Under the pieces are notes generated by a model, which was not told the DNA's origin, ran no database searches, and saw only the letters and a list, made by a program, of their open reading frames with translations. Of a DNA stretch of 64,000 bases, positions 1-10,519 are shown piece after piece. This stretch comes from Terfezia claveryi. Taxonomy: Eukaryota > Ascomycota > Pezizomycetes > Pezizales > Pezizaceae. Within the stretch, counting starts at the first letter, position 1, and the number at the start of each line of letters is the position of its first letter. Both the position numbers and the translations under genes were made by a program. The stretch is from the NCBI GenBank assembly GCA_015179025.1, contig WHUX01000042.1:1-64000 (forward strand), read 5' to 3'.

Positions 1-350
1 CTGGTGGGGAGGGCTGGCGGGGGAGGGGAGGGCTGCTGGCGGGAGGGCTGGCTGGTAGAGGAGGGCTGGCGGAGGAGGGGAGGGCTGCTGGTGGGAGGGC
101 TGGTGGGTGGGGAGGGCTGGCGGGGAGGCCTATTTTCTTTGTATTTGTTTTCTTTTGTTTGAGGCTGCTGGTGGGGAAGGGCTGGTGGGAGAGAGGAGGG
201 CTGCTAGCGGGAGGGCTAGCTGGTGGGGAGGGCTGGCGAGGAGGGCTGGCGGGGAGAGGAGGGCTGGCGGGGAGGGGAGGGCTGGCGTGGAGGGGAGGGC
301 TAGCTGGCGGGGAGAGCTGGTGGGGAGGGCTGGCGGGGAGGGCTGGCAAT
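1..350. repeat. G-rich minisatellite
   Basis: Degenerate tandem array of units such as GGGAGGGCTGGCGGGGA and GGGAGGGCTGCTGGTGG, with an insert of ordinary sequence near 125-165. It starts before the window edge, so its length is unknown. The + strand has many GGG runs and could form G-quadruplexes. The open frames across it, on both reading phases, are products of the repeat (Gly/Arg/Ala-rich) and not genes. Confidence 0.85.
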
Positions 351-621
351 AAAAGTAAGTACCTCATTTCCTTATTCCTTAGTTGCTATAGATGCTAACC
401 AACCTATATACCATATAGGCAGCAGCAGCAGCAAACTTTGGCCTATTAGAGATATTTGTTATTTATATCTATTATAAATTGAACTGTAGATAGATTAGGT
501 TCTGACATGATATATAGGAGGAATCAGAGGCTTTTACTCTAAGGTTCATGATCTGTCTAGTACTGGCAGCTAAGTATTTGGTTGCTGGTTAAGGGGGTAA
601 GACATTCGCCCACAAATGTGC
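351..621. other. AT-rich spacer
   Basis: No credible gene, RNA or strong repeat was seen here. Confidence 0.5.
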
Positions 622-797
622 TAGCCGCATTCGATGCATTAAATCTGAGTCAAGCGTGCTACATACCCACCCCTTTTATATGGGGTACCAAATTCATTGC
701 CACCTAGCTGTAGCCGCATTCGATGCATTAAATCTGAGTCAAGTGCGCTGCATACTCGCCCCTTTTATACGGGGTACCAAATTCATTGCCACCTACC
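622..797. repeat. 89-bp tandem duplication
   Basis: Two head-to-tail copies start at 622 and 711 with TAGCCGCATTCGATGCATTA and share the internal segment GGGGTACCAAATTCATTGCC. They differ by a few transitions. The second copy abuts the left arm of the long inverted repeat. Confidence 0.85.
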
Positions 798-1345
798 CTT
801 GCAAGCCTACTAGTAAGCAGCCACCATCTAGTGCACACCCCTGCAAAAACCCCTGCAACAGCGTCTCCAGCCACAACTCATGATATATCAGGAGCCTAGT
901 GATTCTGGCTAAATGCATATCCATAGAAACGAGTACACTCTACAATATGGTTATGCTCATATCCTACCAAAATCAAGTGAAGACCTAATATCCCCCCCTT
1001 CCAATATGGCCTCCCCAAAGACCTACCCCCACCCCCTCAACCACCCATATAGGCCAGGTACCCAGCAGGTGAGCCAATGATGACTAGAAGGTCATTTCCT
1101 GGTATCTATATTCATTTCAAAACAGCTTCTAGGGCAGCAGCCTTGAATATGATAGAATGGTATGCAATCAAAAAAAACCCAAAACGAGCTATTTTAAGAA
1201 TTTACTAAATTTGCTCTTTCTATGCTATCCTGGACCCTAACCTTTCACCTTTCTATAACCACTACTCCGCAGCATTGTCAATTACTATGGAGAGGCCTCC
1301 AATAGCTCTAAAAGCTCCAATACCCCCTCTTTGGCCTTCATGGGT
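790..1345 (+). repeat. Long inverted repeat, left arm
   Basis: This segment is matched in reverse complement by about 2045-2601. Shared blocks include CTACCCTTGCAAGCCTACTA, CATGATATATCA/CATGAGATATCA, GATGACTAGAAGG and CACTATGGAGAGG-type stretches, in the same order inward. By eye the arms are roughly 80-85% identical, most differences being transitions. This is consistent with an old fold-back element or a pair of opposed copies of one repeat. Confidence 0.75.
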
Positions 1346-2044
1346 TGCTTGTAATTGGGGGGTTTCTAAGGTTGTTGCAACCCCCTCATTTCAACCATTT
1401 GTTCTCCATCATCGATATTTCCCAATATCTGAGTACCTACCAGTAGGCGAGCATAGTCTGATTAATCGAGCATTAGTCTAACGTCAGCTGGTGTGCCTGA
1501 CCTACTATCTAGCTAGTATCCACTATAGCGTCCTTGTTCCAACCAGACTATATAGGTAGCACCCAATCTAGCGTCCAACCTAGTATCCAGCCTAGTGCCA
1601 ACCTATATACCGAGCATTTAACTCAGTGCTCTACCAACTGTTCTGCGTTAGTATTGGTAATGCTTTAGCACTCTCATAGGGGTCTCTAATACTAGTAGCT
1701 CTAGAACTCCAATACCCCCCCCCTAATTCTGGGCTCCAATAGCCGCTTTTATCACCTTTCTCGAGGCATTTTTCAAGCTCTGGATGAGAGTTCGGATCAG
1801 GCGGAACTAGGAATGAGACTAAATCTAGGAGGGCATAAATAAGGTGTATTTGGTTAATTGGATAATAGCTCTCGGAATTGCTTATTTGGGAGATTAGTAC
1901 CCAAATTGAGGCCATTGTTACCATTTTGCACGCTCCACCTTCAGTGCTTGAGGTAGATGCTAGGCATAGGTCTTCTAGTTGTTATAGGCCTATTTGTACA
2001 ATATTTGGTATATAGGTAAAGGGAGTAGCTGTTAGGAGGATAGT
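1346..2044. other. Spacer between inverted-repeat arms
   Basis: The loop region between the arms. A minus-strand open frame of 97 codons (1631-1924) has no family I recognise and is poorly supported. Near 1598-1650 the minus strand reads AGTTGGTAGAGCACTGAG, like the D-arm/A-box part of a tRNA, but no acceptor stem or B-box follows. A copy of the CCAACCAGACTA motif lies near 1539-1550. Confidence 0.4.
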
Positions 2045-2601
2045 TCTTGAAGGAAGGCAGTATTGGAGCTATTGGAGCTTTTAGAGTGATTAGGGACCTC
2101 TCCATAGTGATTGAGAATGCTGTAGAGGGGCAGGTTGCAGAAGGGGAAGGTGGAGAGTTCAGACTAGTATATATAAAGTAAGTTAGTTAATTCTGAAAAT
2201 AGTTTATTTTGGAGCGCTGTTGTAGATTGTATAAATTTTGGTCATATTGGTAGCTGCTGCCCTAGAAGCTGTTATAACATGAATATAGATACCAGAAAAT
2301 GGCCTTCTAGTCATCATAGGCTTACCCGCTAGGTACCTGGCCTATACGAGTGGTTGAGAGGGTGGGAGTGGGTCTTTGGGAAGATCATGTTGGAAAGGGG
2401 AATATTGGGTCTTCAGTTGATCTTGGTAGGATGTGAGCGTAACCATGTTGTAGAGCATACTCATTTTCATAGATATGTATTTAGTCAGAATCACTATGCT
2501 CATGATATCTCATGAGTTGTGGCTGGAGACGCTGTTGCAGGAGGTTTTGCAGGGGTGTGCACTAGACGGTGGCTGCTCACTAGTAGGCTTGCAAGGGTAG
2601 C
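2045..2601 (-). repeat. Long inverted repeat, right arm
   Basis: Reverse-complement partner of 790-1345. The match stops sharply next to GTACATTGAACTTCTGCC, about 105 bp before the 5' LTR of the chromovirus. The retrotransposon therefore lies just outside the fold-back unit. Confidence 0.75.
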
Positions 2602-2706
2602 TGTACATTGAACTTCTGCCATGTAGCCCCGTGCCAACCAGACTAGTAGCCACCATACGGAGTAGACTGCAAAGGTATGTAGGCTCAACATAGTCTGGTT
2701 CCTAAC

Positions 2707-3230
2707 TGTAACAACCGTGTGTTCAGTTGTCATCACCTGCGATCGCAGGTGACGGGTCATTGCCATTGTTGTCTTTGTCTTTGTCATCACCTGCGATTGC
2801 AGGTGATGGGTTATCGTTATCGTTACCTTTTCCTTGGCTTCCGAGATAGGGAAGCTTATTCCCCCCATTGCCCTAACCGAGTTATGTATATATAGAGCCT
2901 GTCCCTCGTACTGTCGTTGGATCCCCATCCAACGTCTTGTATACCCAATACAGGACCTTGCTTCCCCCAGCGCTTGTGCACCTCCCTTGTGCATATCCTT
3001 GTCTCGAACAAACAACTCTGCAGTACAGCTGCCTCCCTTGACACACGCGGCAACTGCCTCCGCGTATCTCGTGTCCCTTGCTCCTGCCTCTCTTGCCTCT
3101 TGCCTCTTGCCCTTGCCCCCATCTCAGTCTTCCCCTGGTCACACACGTAGCGTTCCTACGTGTGCGATTGCCCCTTGCCACTTCCCCGGCATACCCCTTG
3201 GTCGCCTTGTTCCCCAGAGCCCTCGTTACA
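2707..3230 (+). repeat. 5' LTR of chromovirus
   Basis: 524 bp. It holds two copies of the palindrome TCACCTGCGATCGCAGGTGA (the second has one base changed in this LTR), a TATA box (TATATATAG) near 2887, and a hairpin CACACGTAG/CTACGTGTG near 3141-3165. A pyrimidine-rich stretch lies in between. Confidence 0.93.
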
Positions 3231-3258
3231 CTACGTTGGATCTCTCAGACCAACTGGT

Positions 3259-4384
3259 ATGATGTCCGCGAGCATTCCACTACCCACCGATAGATTCGCA
3301 GCCTGGAGGGCGACTCCGATTCCATCAGACCCGATAGAACTATCAGCATACCGAAGAACTGTAATCGAAATATTCACAGAGACTTATGCCATTGGCGAAC
3401 AACAAGGAGCGGACCTTCAGAAAGCCGAAAAGCGAATCCGAGAAGCCGAAGACGAAATAACCCTCCTTCGAGAAGATGCAGCAGAGGACAGGATAACCAT
3501 CCGGAGACTGACTCATGCCTTGGACCTGGCCGACGGTCCAAAGAACCAGAAAACACAAGACCTACCAACCCCGCCCAAGTTTAATGGGGACCGGGGCCGG
3601 TTATGAGCATGGAAGAACTCTGTGCAAATAAAACTCTCTGGGGACTCGGCGAAGTTCCCCACTGTCCACCACCAGCTCTCATACGTCTATGGCCTCCTGG
3701 AGGGTAAGGCCATGGACCAGGTACAGCCCTTCGTCAAGGCAATGGGGATTGATCTGGTAAATATCCCGGCACTAATGGCAATCTTGGACCGAGCCTTCGG
3801 GGACCCGGATCCTAAAGGAACCGCCAGCAGGGCCCTGTGAGACCTCAAGCAAAAACACAACGAACTGTCAACCTATGTTGCCGAGTTCTCCAGGCTGGCA
3901 GCAGAGCTCAATTGGAATGACGAAGCCAAGCTCGACCAGTTCAAAGACGGGCTTACCTTCGAGCTGAAAAAGGCTCTAGTCTAATGCCCACCGACCAAGA
4001 CCCTGGAGGAACTTATTGAGCAAGCTAGCTGGGTGGAACAGCAGACAGTGGCACTAAGAGCCCCCAAAAGACACTCCCGACCTCGACTCCCCGTACCCCT
4101 TCCCGATAGCACGCACCCAACCCACACCGGTCAACAAGCCTGCACACCCCTCCCTAGTAGCGGGTGGGGCTGCCCCCATGGACCTGTCAGCAGGTAGACC
4201 TCGTCTTACTCAGGAGGAAAGGGACCGTCGCCGCACTCAGGGTTTGTGCATTGCATGCGGAAAGGGGGACCATTTCATCGCAGCGTGTCCCCTCCGAAAA
4301 AACCGTTCGATGGCCGCCCACGCCATCTCTGAATCCAGGATTGAAGAGGTGGATGAGTCGGGAAAAGCGGAGTCCCTTGCCTAG
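3259..4384 (+). pseudogene. gag: Chromovirus gag (broken)
   Basis: Structural Gag region. The likely start is ATG 3259 or 3262, shortly after the LTR. The N-terminal part is helical and charged. A CX2CX4HX4C zinc knuckle (CIACGKGDHFIAAC) lies near 4247-4290, as expected for nucleocapsid. The frame is interrupted by stops at about 3604 (TGA), 3838 (TGA) and 3982 (TAA), and a frameshift falls between about 4080 and 4178. The TAA fits a CAA to TAA change and the TGAs fit CGA to TGA, so C-to-T decay is likely. Confidence 0.85.
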
Positions 4385-7300
4385 TTGCTGACACTAGCAA
4401 GGGACCTATTTTGGGTCATTTATCTTTGTCTGCGTTTTCTTTGCCTACATCTATGTCTGTTGATGAGTCTCGCCTGTTTGGGAGCACTTCGTTGTACCTA
4501 TAACTGTCAAGTTCAATGATAAAACAGTAGTTACATCAGCTCTCATAGATTGTGGTGCTTCGGGAATAGCATTCATTGACCAGACCTTCGTCAGTAGAAA
4601 CTCTATACCAACCTCTAAGCTAAAAACCCCCCGCCTTCTTGATGTCATTGACGGCCGCCCTATCTCTTCTGGGGCGATTACCGACCTCGCATGCCTGCCC
4701 AGCGCCATGGGTGATCACTCAGAAGATCTCCCAATGTTCGTGACAAAGCTCAAATACCCGATTGTACTCGGAATCCCGTGGCTGAGAATGCATGATGTAT
4801 CGGTCAGCTTCGGCTCTTATACCCTGCAGTTCAACAGCCAGTATTGCAAAAAGCACTGCGGGAATCCGAGGGTTACCATTACTGGGCTGTGTGCCTTACC
4901 ACCCCCAATAATGCACCCGATCCAGGTGGCACACCCGTCCGCGCACATCGATGCCAATTCCCCTGTTCCCCTGTCCCCCCCGTGCCCCCTGTCCCTCCCG
5001 CATCTCCTGGCTCTCCTGGTCCCCAAAGTCCCTCAACATTAGCTTCATCGGGGCAGGGGCTTTCGCTTACCTCACCAGGAGACACAAGCTGAAGGCTCAT
5101 GCCCTGTCCATACATGAGGTGAACCTGGAAATCAACAAGATGCGACCTAAGGAGGAGTGGAAGGCCATGGTCCCGGATGAATACCACGAGTTTATTGATC
5201 TGTTCTCGGAAAAAGCCACGGAGAAGCTGGCGCCCCACCGACCATATGACCACACAATTCCGCTGGTAGAGGGTAAGACCCCCCCCTATGGGCCCCTCTA
5301 CGGAATGTCCCGGGTGGAGCTGGAGCCCTGAAGAAATACTTGGAGGAAAACCTCAACAAGAGCTTCATTCGCCATAGCTCTTCACCAGCGGGTGCCCCAG
5401 TGCTTTTCGTGAAGAAGTCGGACGGCTCTCTTCGGTTGTGTGTTGATTATCGTGGCCTGAACGAGATAACGGTCAAGAACAGATACCCCTTGCCCCTGAT
5501 CCAGGAGACATTAGCCAGGCTTTCCAAGGCAAAATGGTTCACCAAATTGGATCTGAGAGGGGCATACAACTTGGTACGAATTGCTGAGGGGGAGGAGTGG
5601 AAAACTGCCTTCCGGATGCGATATGGCCATTTTGAGTATAATGTGATGCCTTTCGGCTTAACTAACGCTCCCCGCCTCTTTTCAACACTTTATCAATGAC
5701 ACTCTGCGGGACTTTCTGGATGTATTCGGCACCGCCTACCTGGACGACATCCTCATTTACTCGGACACCCTAGCAGAACACAAGATCCACGTCCGACAAG
5801 TGCTGGAGAAGCTGGAGGGAGCTGGGTTATATCTGAAGTCGGAAAAATGCGAGTTCCATGTGCAGAAGGTCAAGTATCTGGGGCTAATTATCACCATGGA
5901 GGGCATCCAGATGGACCCTGCGAAGGTTGCTGCGATCCAGGAGTGGGAAACTCCAGCCAACCTCAAGGATGTACAGGCCTTCCTGGGATTCGCCAACTTC
6001 TACCGCCGGTTTATCCTGGATACTCAAGATCATGGCACCCTTGACGGCATTGACAAGGACAAAGGGTATGGATAAAAGCCAGCGCTTCCAGTGGGGTTTA
6101 GAAGCCCAATCTGCCTTCGAGAAGCTCAAGGAAGCCTTCTGCTCAGCCCCAATCCTGGCCCATTTTGACCCTGATAGCGAGTGCATCGTGGAAACGGATG
6201 CCTCCGACTATGTCTCCGCCGAATCCTGTCCCAGTATGTTGATGGAGTCCTCCACCCAGTGGCCTATTTCTCCAAAAAGCACTCCCCAGCGGAGTGTAAT
6301 TACGAAATCTATGATAAGGAGTTAATGGCCATTGTGCGAGCATTCGAGAATGGAGACCACACCTGGAATCGGCAAAGGGGGTTATCGAGGTCCTCTCTGA
6401 CCACAAGAACCTAGAGTACTTCACAACCACCAAATTGCTAAATCGCCGACAGGCTAGGTAGTCGGAATTCCTCTCTCGGTTTAACTTCAAGATAAGGTAT
6501 CGGCCGGGAAAGGCTGGGGGTAAGCCGGATGCACTGACCAGGAGATCAGGAGATCTCCCTAAAGGGGGGGATGAAAGGCTGAAGTACCAGAATCAGGTGG
6601 TACTGAAACCCGAAAATCTCGACCTGGCAGCCAATACCCTTGCGGAAGCTAAAGCTGAGGCTGAGGCTGATGTGGAAGCTGAGGCTGACCTCCGACAACT
6701 AGTGAGACAGGCATATGAGGACGACCCCCTGGCCAAGGAAATTATCACCGCAGTGGATTCTGGCCAGCGCCGCCACCCCAAGATCTCCCTAGCCGAGTGT
6801 ACCGTCCAGGAAGGCCTCCTCTACCACCTCGAACGGCTGTATGTGCCGGAAGGAGAGCTGCGCCTTCGATTGATCAAGGAACACCATGACAGCCTGGTTG
6901 CAGGTCACCCTGGAGTGGCCAAAACGTTAGAGCTTCTGGCCAGGGAATACACATGGATTGACCAACGGAAGGACGTGGAGCGGTACGTACGGAACTGCCA
7001 CGTTTGCAAGCATGCTAAGCCTGTCCGCCATGCCCGTATGGACCCTGAAACCTCTGGATATCCCTGATCGGCCGTGGCTGCACCTGACTATGGACTTCGT
7101 GACAGGGTTGCCAGAAGATTCGGGGTTCAATGCCATCTTGATGGTGGTAGATCGGTTGACGAAAATGAGGCATGTTATACCTTGCCGGGACACCTACTCC
7201 GCCCCAGAGTTAGCCAACCTCTACCTCAACAATGTATTCCGATACCATGGCCTTCCTGAGTCGATCGTATCCGACCGTGGCCCTCAGTTTACCTCAGAAT

Positions 7301-8135
7301 TCTGGCAAGCCTTCTGCGAACTTCTGGGGATCAAAGTACGCCTGTCAACGGCATATCACCCCCAGACGGACGGCCAATCGGAGAGGATGAACGCCATTAT
7401 GGAGCAATATCTGCGGGCCTTTGTCAATTACCAGCAGGATAACTGGGTTTCGTTGCTGGCCACCTGCGAATTCGCCGCGAACAACCAGTTCTCGGAATCC
7501 TCCAAAACCTCCCCTTTCCTAGCTAATTACGGTTGGCACCCCCGGTTCGTGGATGCCCTGGCGCCCCTGCAAAAAGCCCACCCCCCAGCTAAGGAGTTCG
7601 CGGTTGGAATCGCTGAACTCCACCATACCCTGAAAGCCGAGCTGGGATATGCGCAAGCCCGGCAAGCTGAGTATGCCAATGGATCACGGTTGCCAGCCCC
7701 CAGATATCAGCCAGGAGACAAGGTGTGGCTCTCAGCAGGCACTTCCGAACGGAACGGCCATCTCGCAAGCTGGATCACAAGTTCCTAGGCCCCTATTAGG
7801 TGTTAGCAGCTGTGGGCACTCATGCTTATCGGCTGAGGTTTCCCAAGGATATCAAGCGCCATCCGGTCGTTCATGTCTCGGAGATCGAGCCAGCCGCCGA
7901 CGATCCCCTTCCCGGGCAAAAGCACCCCCCACCTCCTCCAGTGGTGATCGCAGGTGAAGAGGAGTGGGAGGTTGAGGAGGTACTGGACTCAAGGAAACGC
8001 TACGGACGAGTTCAGTATAAGGTCAAGTGGTTAGGGGATGAGGAGACTACTGGCAACCTGCGGAGGACTTGGAGAATGCGCAGGATTTGGTCACCCTGTT
8101 CCACCAACGATACCGAGGAAGCCTCGCCCAGTTGA
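4385..8135 (+). pseudogene. pol: Chromovirus pol: PR-RT-RH-IN-chromodomain (broken)
   Basis: Remains of the polyprotein over several frames. The aspartic protease has LIDCGASG (catalytic Asp near 4548; the usual Ser/Thr after Asp is Cys), followed by a VLGIPWL-type motif. Reverse transcriptase runs about 5340-6050 with the YLDD active site at 5737-5748. RNase H (VETDASDY) is near 6195-6420. Integrase has an HHCC zinc region (6880-7020) and a DD35E core (7080-7500: TMDFVTGLP, VSDRGPQFTSEF, TDGQSERMN). A GPY/F-like segment is followed by a chromodomain (about 7950-8090: WEVEEVLDSRKRYG, YKVKWLG), which in this class guides integration to chromatin. Breaks occur near 4384-4490, 5330, 5695, 6070, 6230, 6415, 7065, 7788 and 8060. 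Confidence 0.9.
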
Positions 8136-8278
8136 ATGATGTCAGACCTTTTGCATTCTTGTTGTTGTTTGGAGTTGGGGTTCTTGTTTCTACCGTTTTG
8201 TTGTCTTCTGTGTTGATTTTGCCGGTTATCGTGCCCAGGCCTCCTAGTCGCTGGAGCTCCAGCCTAAAGGGGGGATAG

Positions 8279-8800
8279 TGTAACAACCGTGTGTTCAGTT
8301 GTCATCACCTGCGATCGCAGGTGACGGGTCATTGCATTGTTGTCTTTGTCTTTGTCATCACCTGCGATCGCAGGTGATGGTTATCGTTATCGTTACCTTT
8401 TCCTTGGCTTCCGAGATAGGGAAGCTTATTCCCCCCATTGCCCTGACCGAGTTATGTATATATAGATCCTGTCCCTCGTACTGTCGTTGGATCCCCATCT
8501 AACGTCTTGTATACCCAATACAGGACCTTGCTTCCCCAGCGCTTGTGCACCTCCCTTGTGCACATCCTTGTCTCGAACAAACAACTCTGCAGTATAGCTG
8601 CCTCCCTTGATACATGCGGCAACTGCCTCCGCGTGTCTCGTGTCCCTTGCCCCTGCCTCTCTTGCCTCTTGCCTCTTGCCCTTGCCCCCCATCTCAGTCT
8701 TCCCCTAGTCACACACGTAGCGTTCCTATGTGTGCGATTGCCTCTTGCTACTTCCCCGGCATACCCCTTAGTCGCCTTGTTCCCCAGAGCCCTCGTTACA
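8279..8800 (+). repeat. 3' LTR of chromovirus
   Basis: 522 bp, about 96-97% identical to the 5' LTR. Both internal 20-bp palindromes are intact here. Most differences from the 5' copy are transitions, many of them C or G in the 5' copy and T or A here (for example CCTACGTGTG to CCTATGTGTG). Confidence 0.93.
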
Positions 8801-8805
8801 CTAAC

Positions 8806-9300
8806 CAGACAGGAACTAGACTACCTAGGCTTAACAAATATATGGAGAATCGATAAGCTGGTTAGTCTGGTTAGGGTGTTGTGCCAACCAGACTATAAGC
8901 TGGTTTGCTGGCGATGCAGGAACATTTTGCATAAGCCAAGGTATTATGCACGATCGCTCAATTAGCATGCATATTATGCCAAGCAGATATGTACATACTT
9001 GTAGGAAGGAGGAAAAGCGCCGGACCTCCGTATAATACAATAATATGATTTTGAGAGGTTTTTATTTAAATGTTACACAATTACGGCGCTGAATCAAAGT
9101 CTAAGGTAATTCTTCAATATATCAGTAACACCGGCGGCTTAGATATCTGAAAATAATTGCTCAGTCCATCGCTTTTAGGCTTTTCTTTTTTTTTTTCGGT
9201 GGGGTGGTTGTTTTTTCCTCCTCTCCTCCAACAAGACTAAGTAGTGAAGAATGTTAGCTAGAGTGTTTGCATGCCAGATCTGGGCCTTAACATCAAATTT
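8806..9300. other. Gene-free spacer with palindromic motif
   Basis: Holds a hairpin-forming segment at about 8853-8900 in which AGTCTGGTT and AACCAGACT face each other, including the dispersed motif GTGCCAACCAGACTA. The rest is AT-rich and shows no gene. Confidence 0.5.
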
Positions 9301-9621
9301 TTATAGGCAAGTCAAACTTTCTGTATTAAACGGGATTATCCTCACCACGGGCTCATTCAAGCTTGCAGAGGTAACTCCGCAAAATTCGACTTCATACCCT
9401 TCCCCGCTTTCGCCCGGGAGGATTTTAAATGTGCCAACCCGACCAAGGGAGGTTCCTACCAGGAGGGCAATGGAAGAGTACTCGTCTCCGTCGAGGGTTA
9501 GTACGGAGAAGGGTGAGGTTTGTAGCGAATTCAACTGGGGGTTCGGGTGGTAGGCGGCTCGTGGGAAAGGGATTTGCAGATGGAGCCCCCGTTTGTGCTC
9601 TTTTGCAAGGGGGAGATTCAC
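9301..9621 (-). pseudogene. Relic of an Sro7/Lgl (tomosyn-like) gene
   Basis: A minus-strand open frame whose middle reads TLDGDEYSSIALLVGTSLGR followed by VGTFKILP and VVRIIPFNTES. This matches the late WD-repeat region of fungal Sro7/Lgl-family exocytosis regulators, which bind the t-SNARE Sec9. Only about 80 residues remain. I see no neighbouring exons of the family, and the frame ends abruptly. It is most likely a fragment left by rearrangement. The assignment is from memory of the family and needs a search. Confidence 0.45.
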
Positions 9622-10519
9622 ATTCGTATATGATTGCAGATCCCCCTATTCAGAGTCAATTTAGCACGTTGAACTTATCACAAAGTAATGAGCATTGAGG
9701 TTAGGGTGTGTTACCCTGAGATCGATGATCCTGCAACAAACCCCACGTTCACTGCACTCTATCACCTTATTCACTTGTATATATATATTGTAGGATCGAG
9801 GCTTATGTATATTGTAGGAATAAGCATTTACCAAGCCCATAGTGTGCACCCGTAATAGCAGTGTTGACATCGGAGGCATTCGGATGTAGGCATTCTTTTA
9901 AATAGTTTGGTGATTTGGGATCAGTTTGTTCAATTTATTCTTCCCGTGAAATCTATTGACTTTTTACTCTTAAGTGCAATAGGTTTATATTAAGCTCTGC
10001 GAAGAAAATAGAGATATAACTGTACAATTGAATGCTGGCATAGCAGGCCGTAGAGAAAGCAGCGAGGGAACATTTAACTTTATGGATGGTCCTAGTGCTT
10101 TTACATACCTAAAATAGGAAAGTGTTATTTGAGAGGCATAATACCTATTTAAACTATTATTGTGAGGGTTTCGATTTGAAAAAAGTAATCCTCGCAACGC
10201 TTATCTACATGTACATAAAAAGAAAACTAGTCGTAACATAAGCTGGGTATCCTAAACTCTCCTCTTCGAATATATCATGAGAGAGCACTCGAGTATTTGG
10301 GTATTTACGGCAATAGCTGCAATAACGTGTACTGTATATAGGTTGCTATGAATGCAATGTCAGGACAATTTCGTCGCTAATTTCCGCAATGTTTTCGGAA
10401 GTATGAATATACTGTATATGTGCAAACACAAGGAACTTTTCAAGAAACTCCATATTACATAGGAAATTCAGAGAAGAATCTGAAACAAAAAAGAAAAAGT
10501 CTGTCGGTGTTTGGGATAT
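9622..10519. other. AT-rich spacer
   Basis: No gene recognised. A copy of the ATATATTGTAGGA-type motif (seen again near 15.6 and 18.4 kb) occurs at about 9777-9825. The last 500 bp form the 3' flank of COQ7. Confidence 0.5.

Larger units (their letters stand above)
2707..8800 (+). mobile_element. Ty3/gypsy chromovirus LTR retrotransposon, inactivated
   Basis: A complete 6.1-kb element. Its two LTRs begin TGTAAC and end GTTACA, and the 5-bp target duplication CTAAC lies at 2702-2706 and 8801-8805. The domain order is Gag with zinc knuckle, protease, reverse transcriptase, RNase H, integrase, chromodomain, which defines a chromovirus. A purine-rich tract (AAAGGGGGGATAG) precedes the 3' LTR. 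A TGG-starting primer-binding candidate lies near 3237, but I could not assign a tRNA. Several in-frame stops and frameshifts show it cannot make a full polyprotein. The LTRs differ at about 18 sites, mostly transitions. Confidence 0.95.

Noticed and set aside
1598..1670. Functional tRNA gene
   Set aside because: Only an A-box-like stretch; no acceptor stem, anticodon loop or B-box could be built.
2834..3262. Open frames on both strands across the 5' LTR (and the same in the 3' LTR)
   Set aside because: They are repeated in both LTRs, come from Pro/Ser-coding pyrimidine-rich DNA, and have no domain; LTRs are non-coding.
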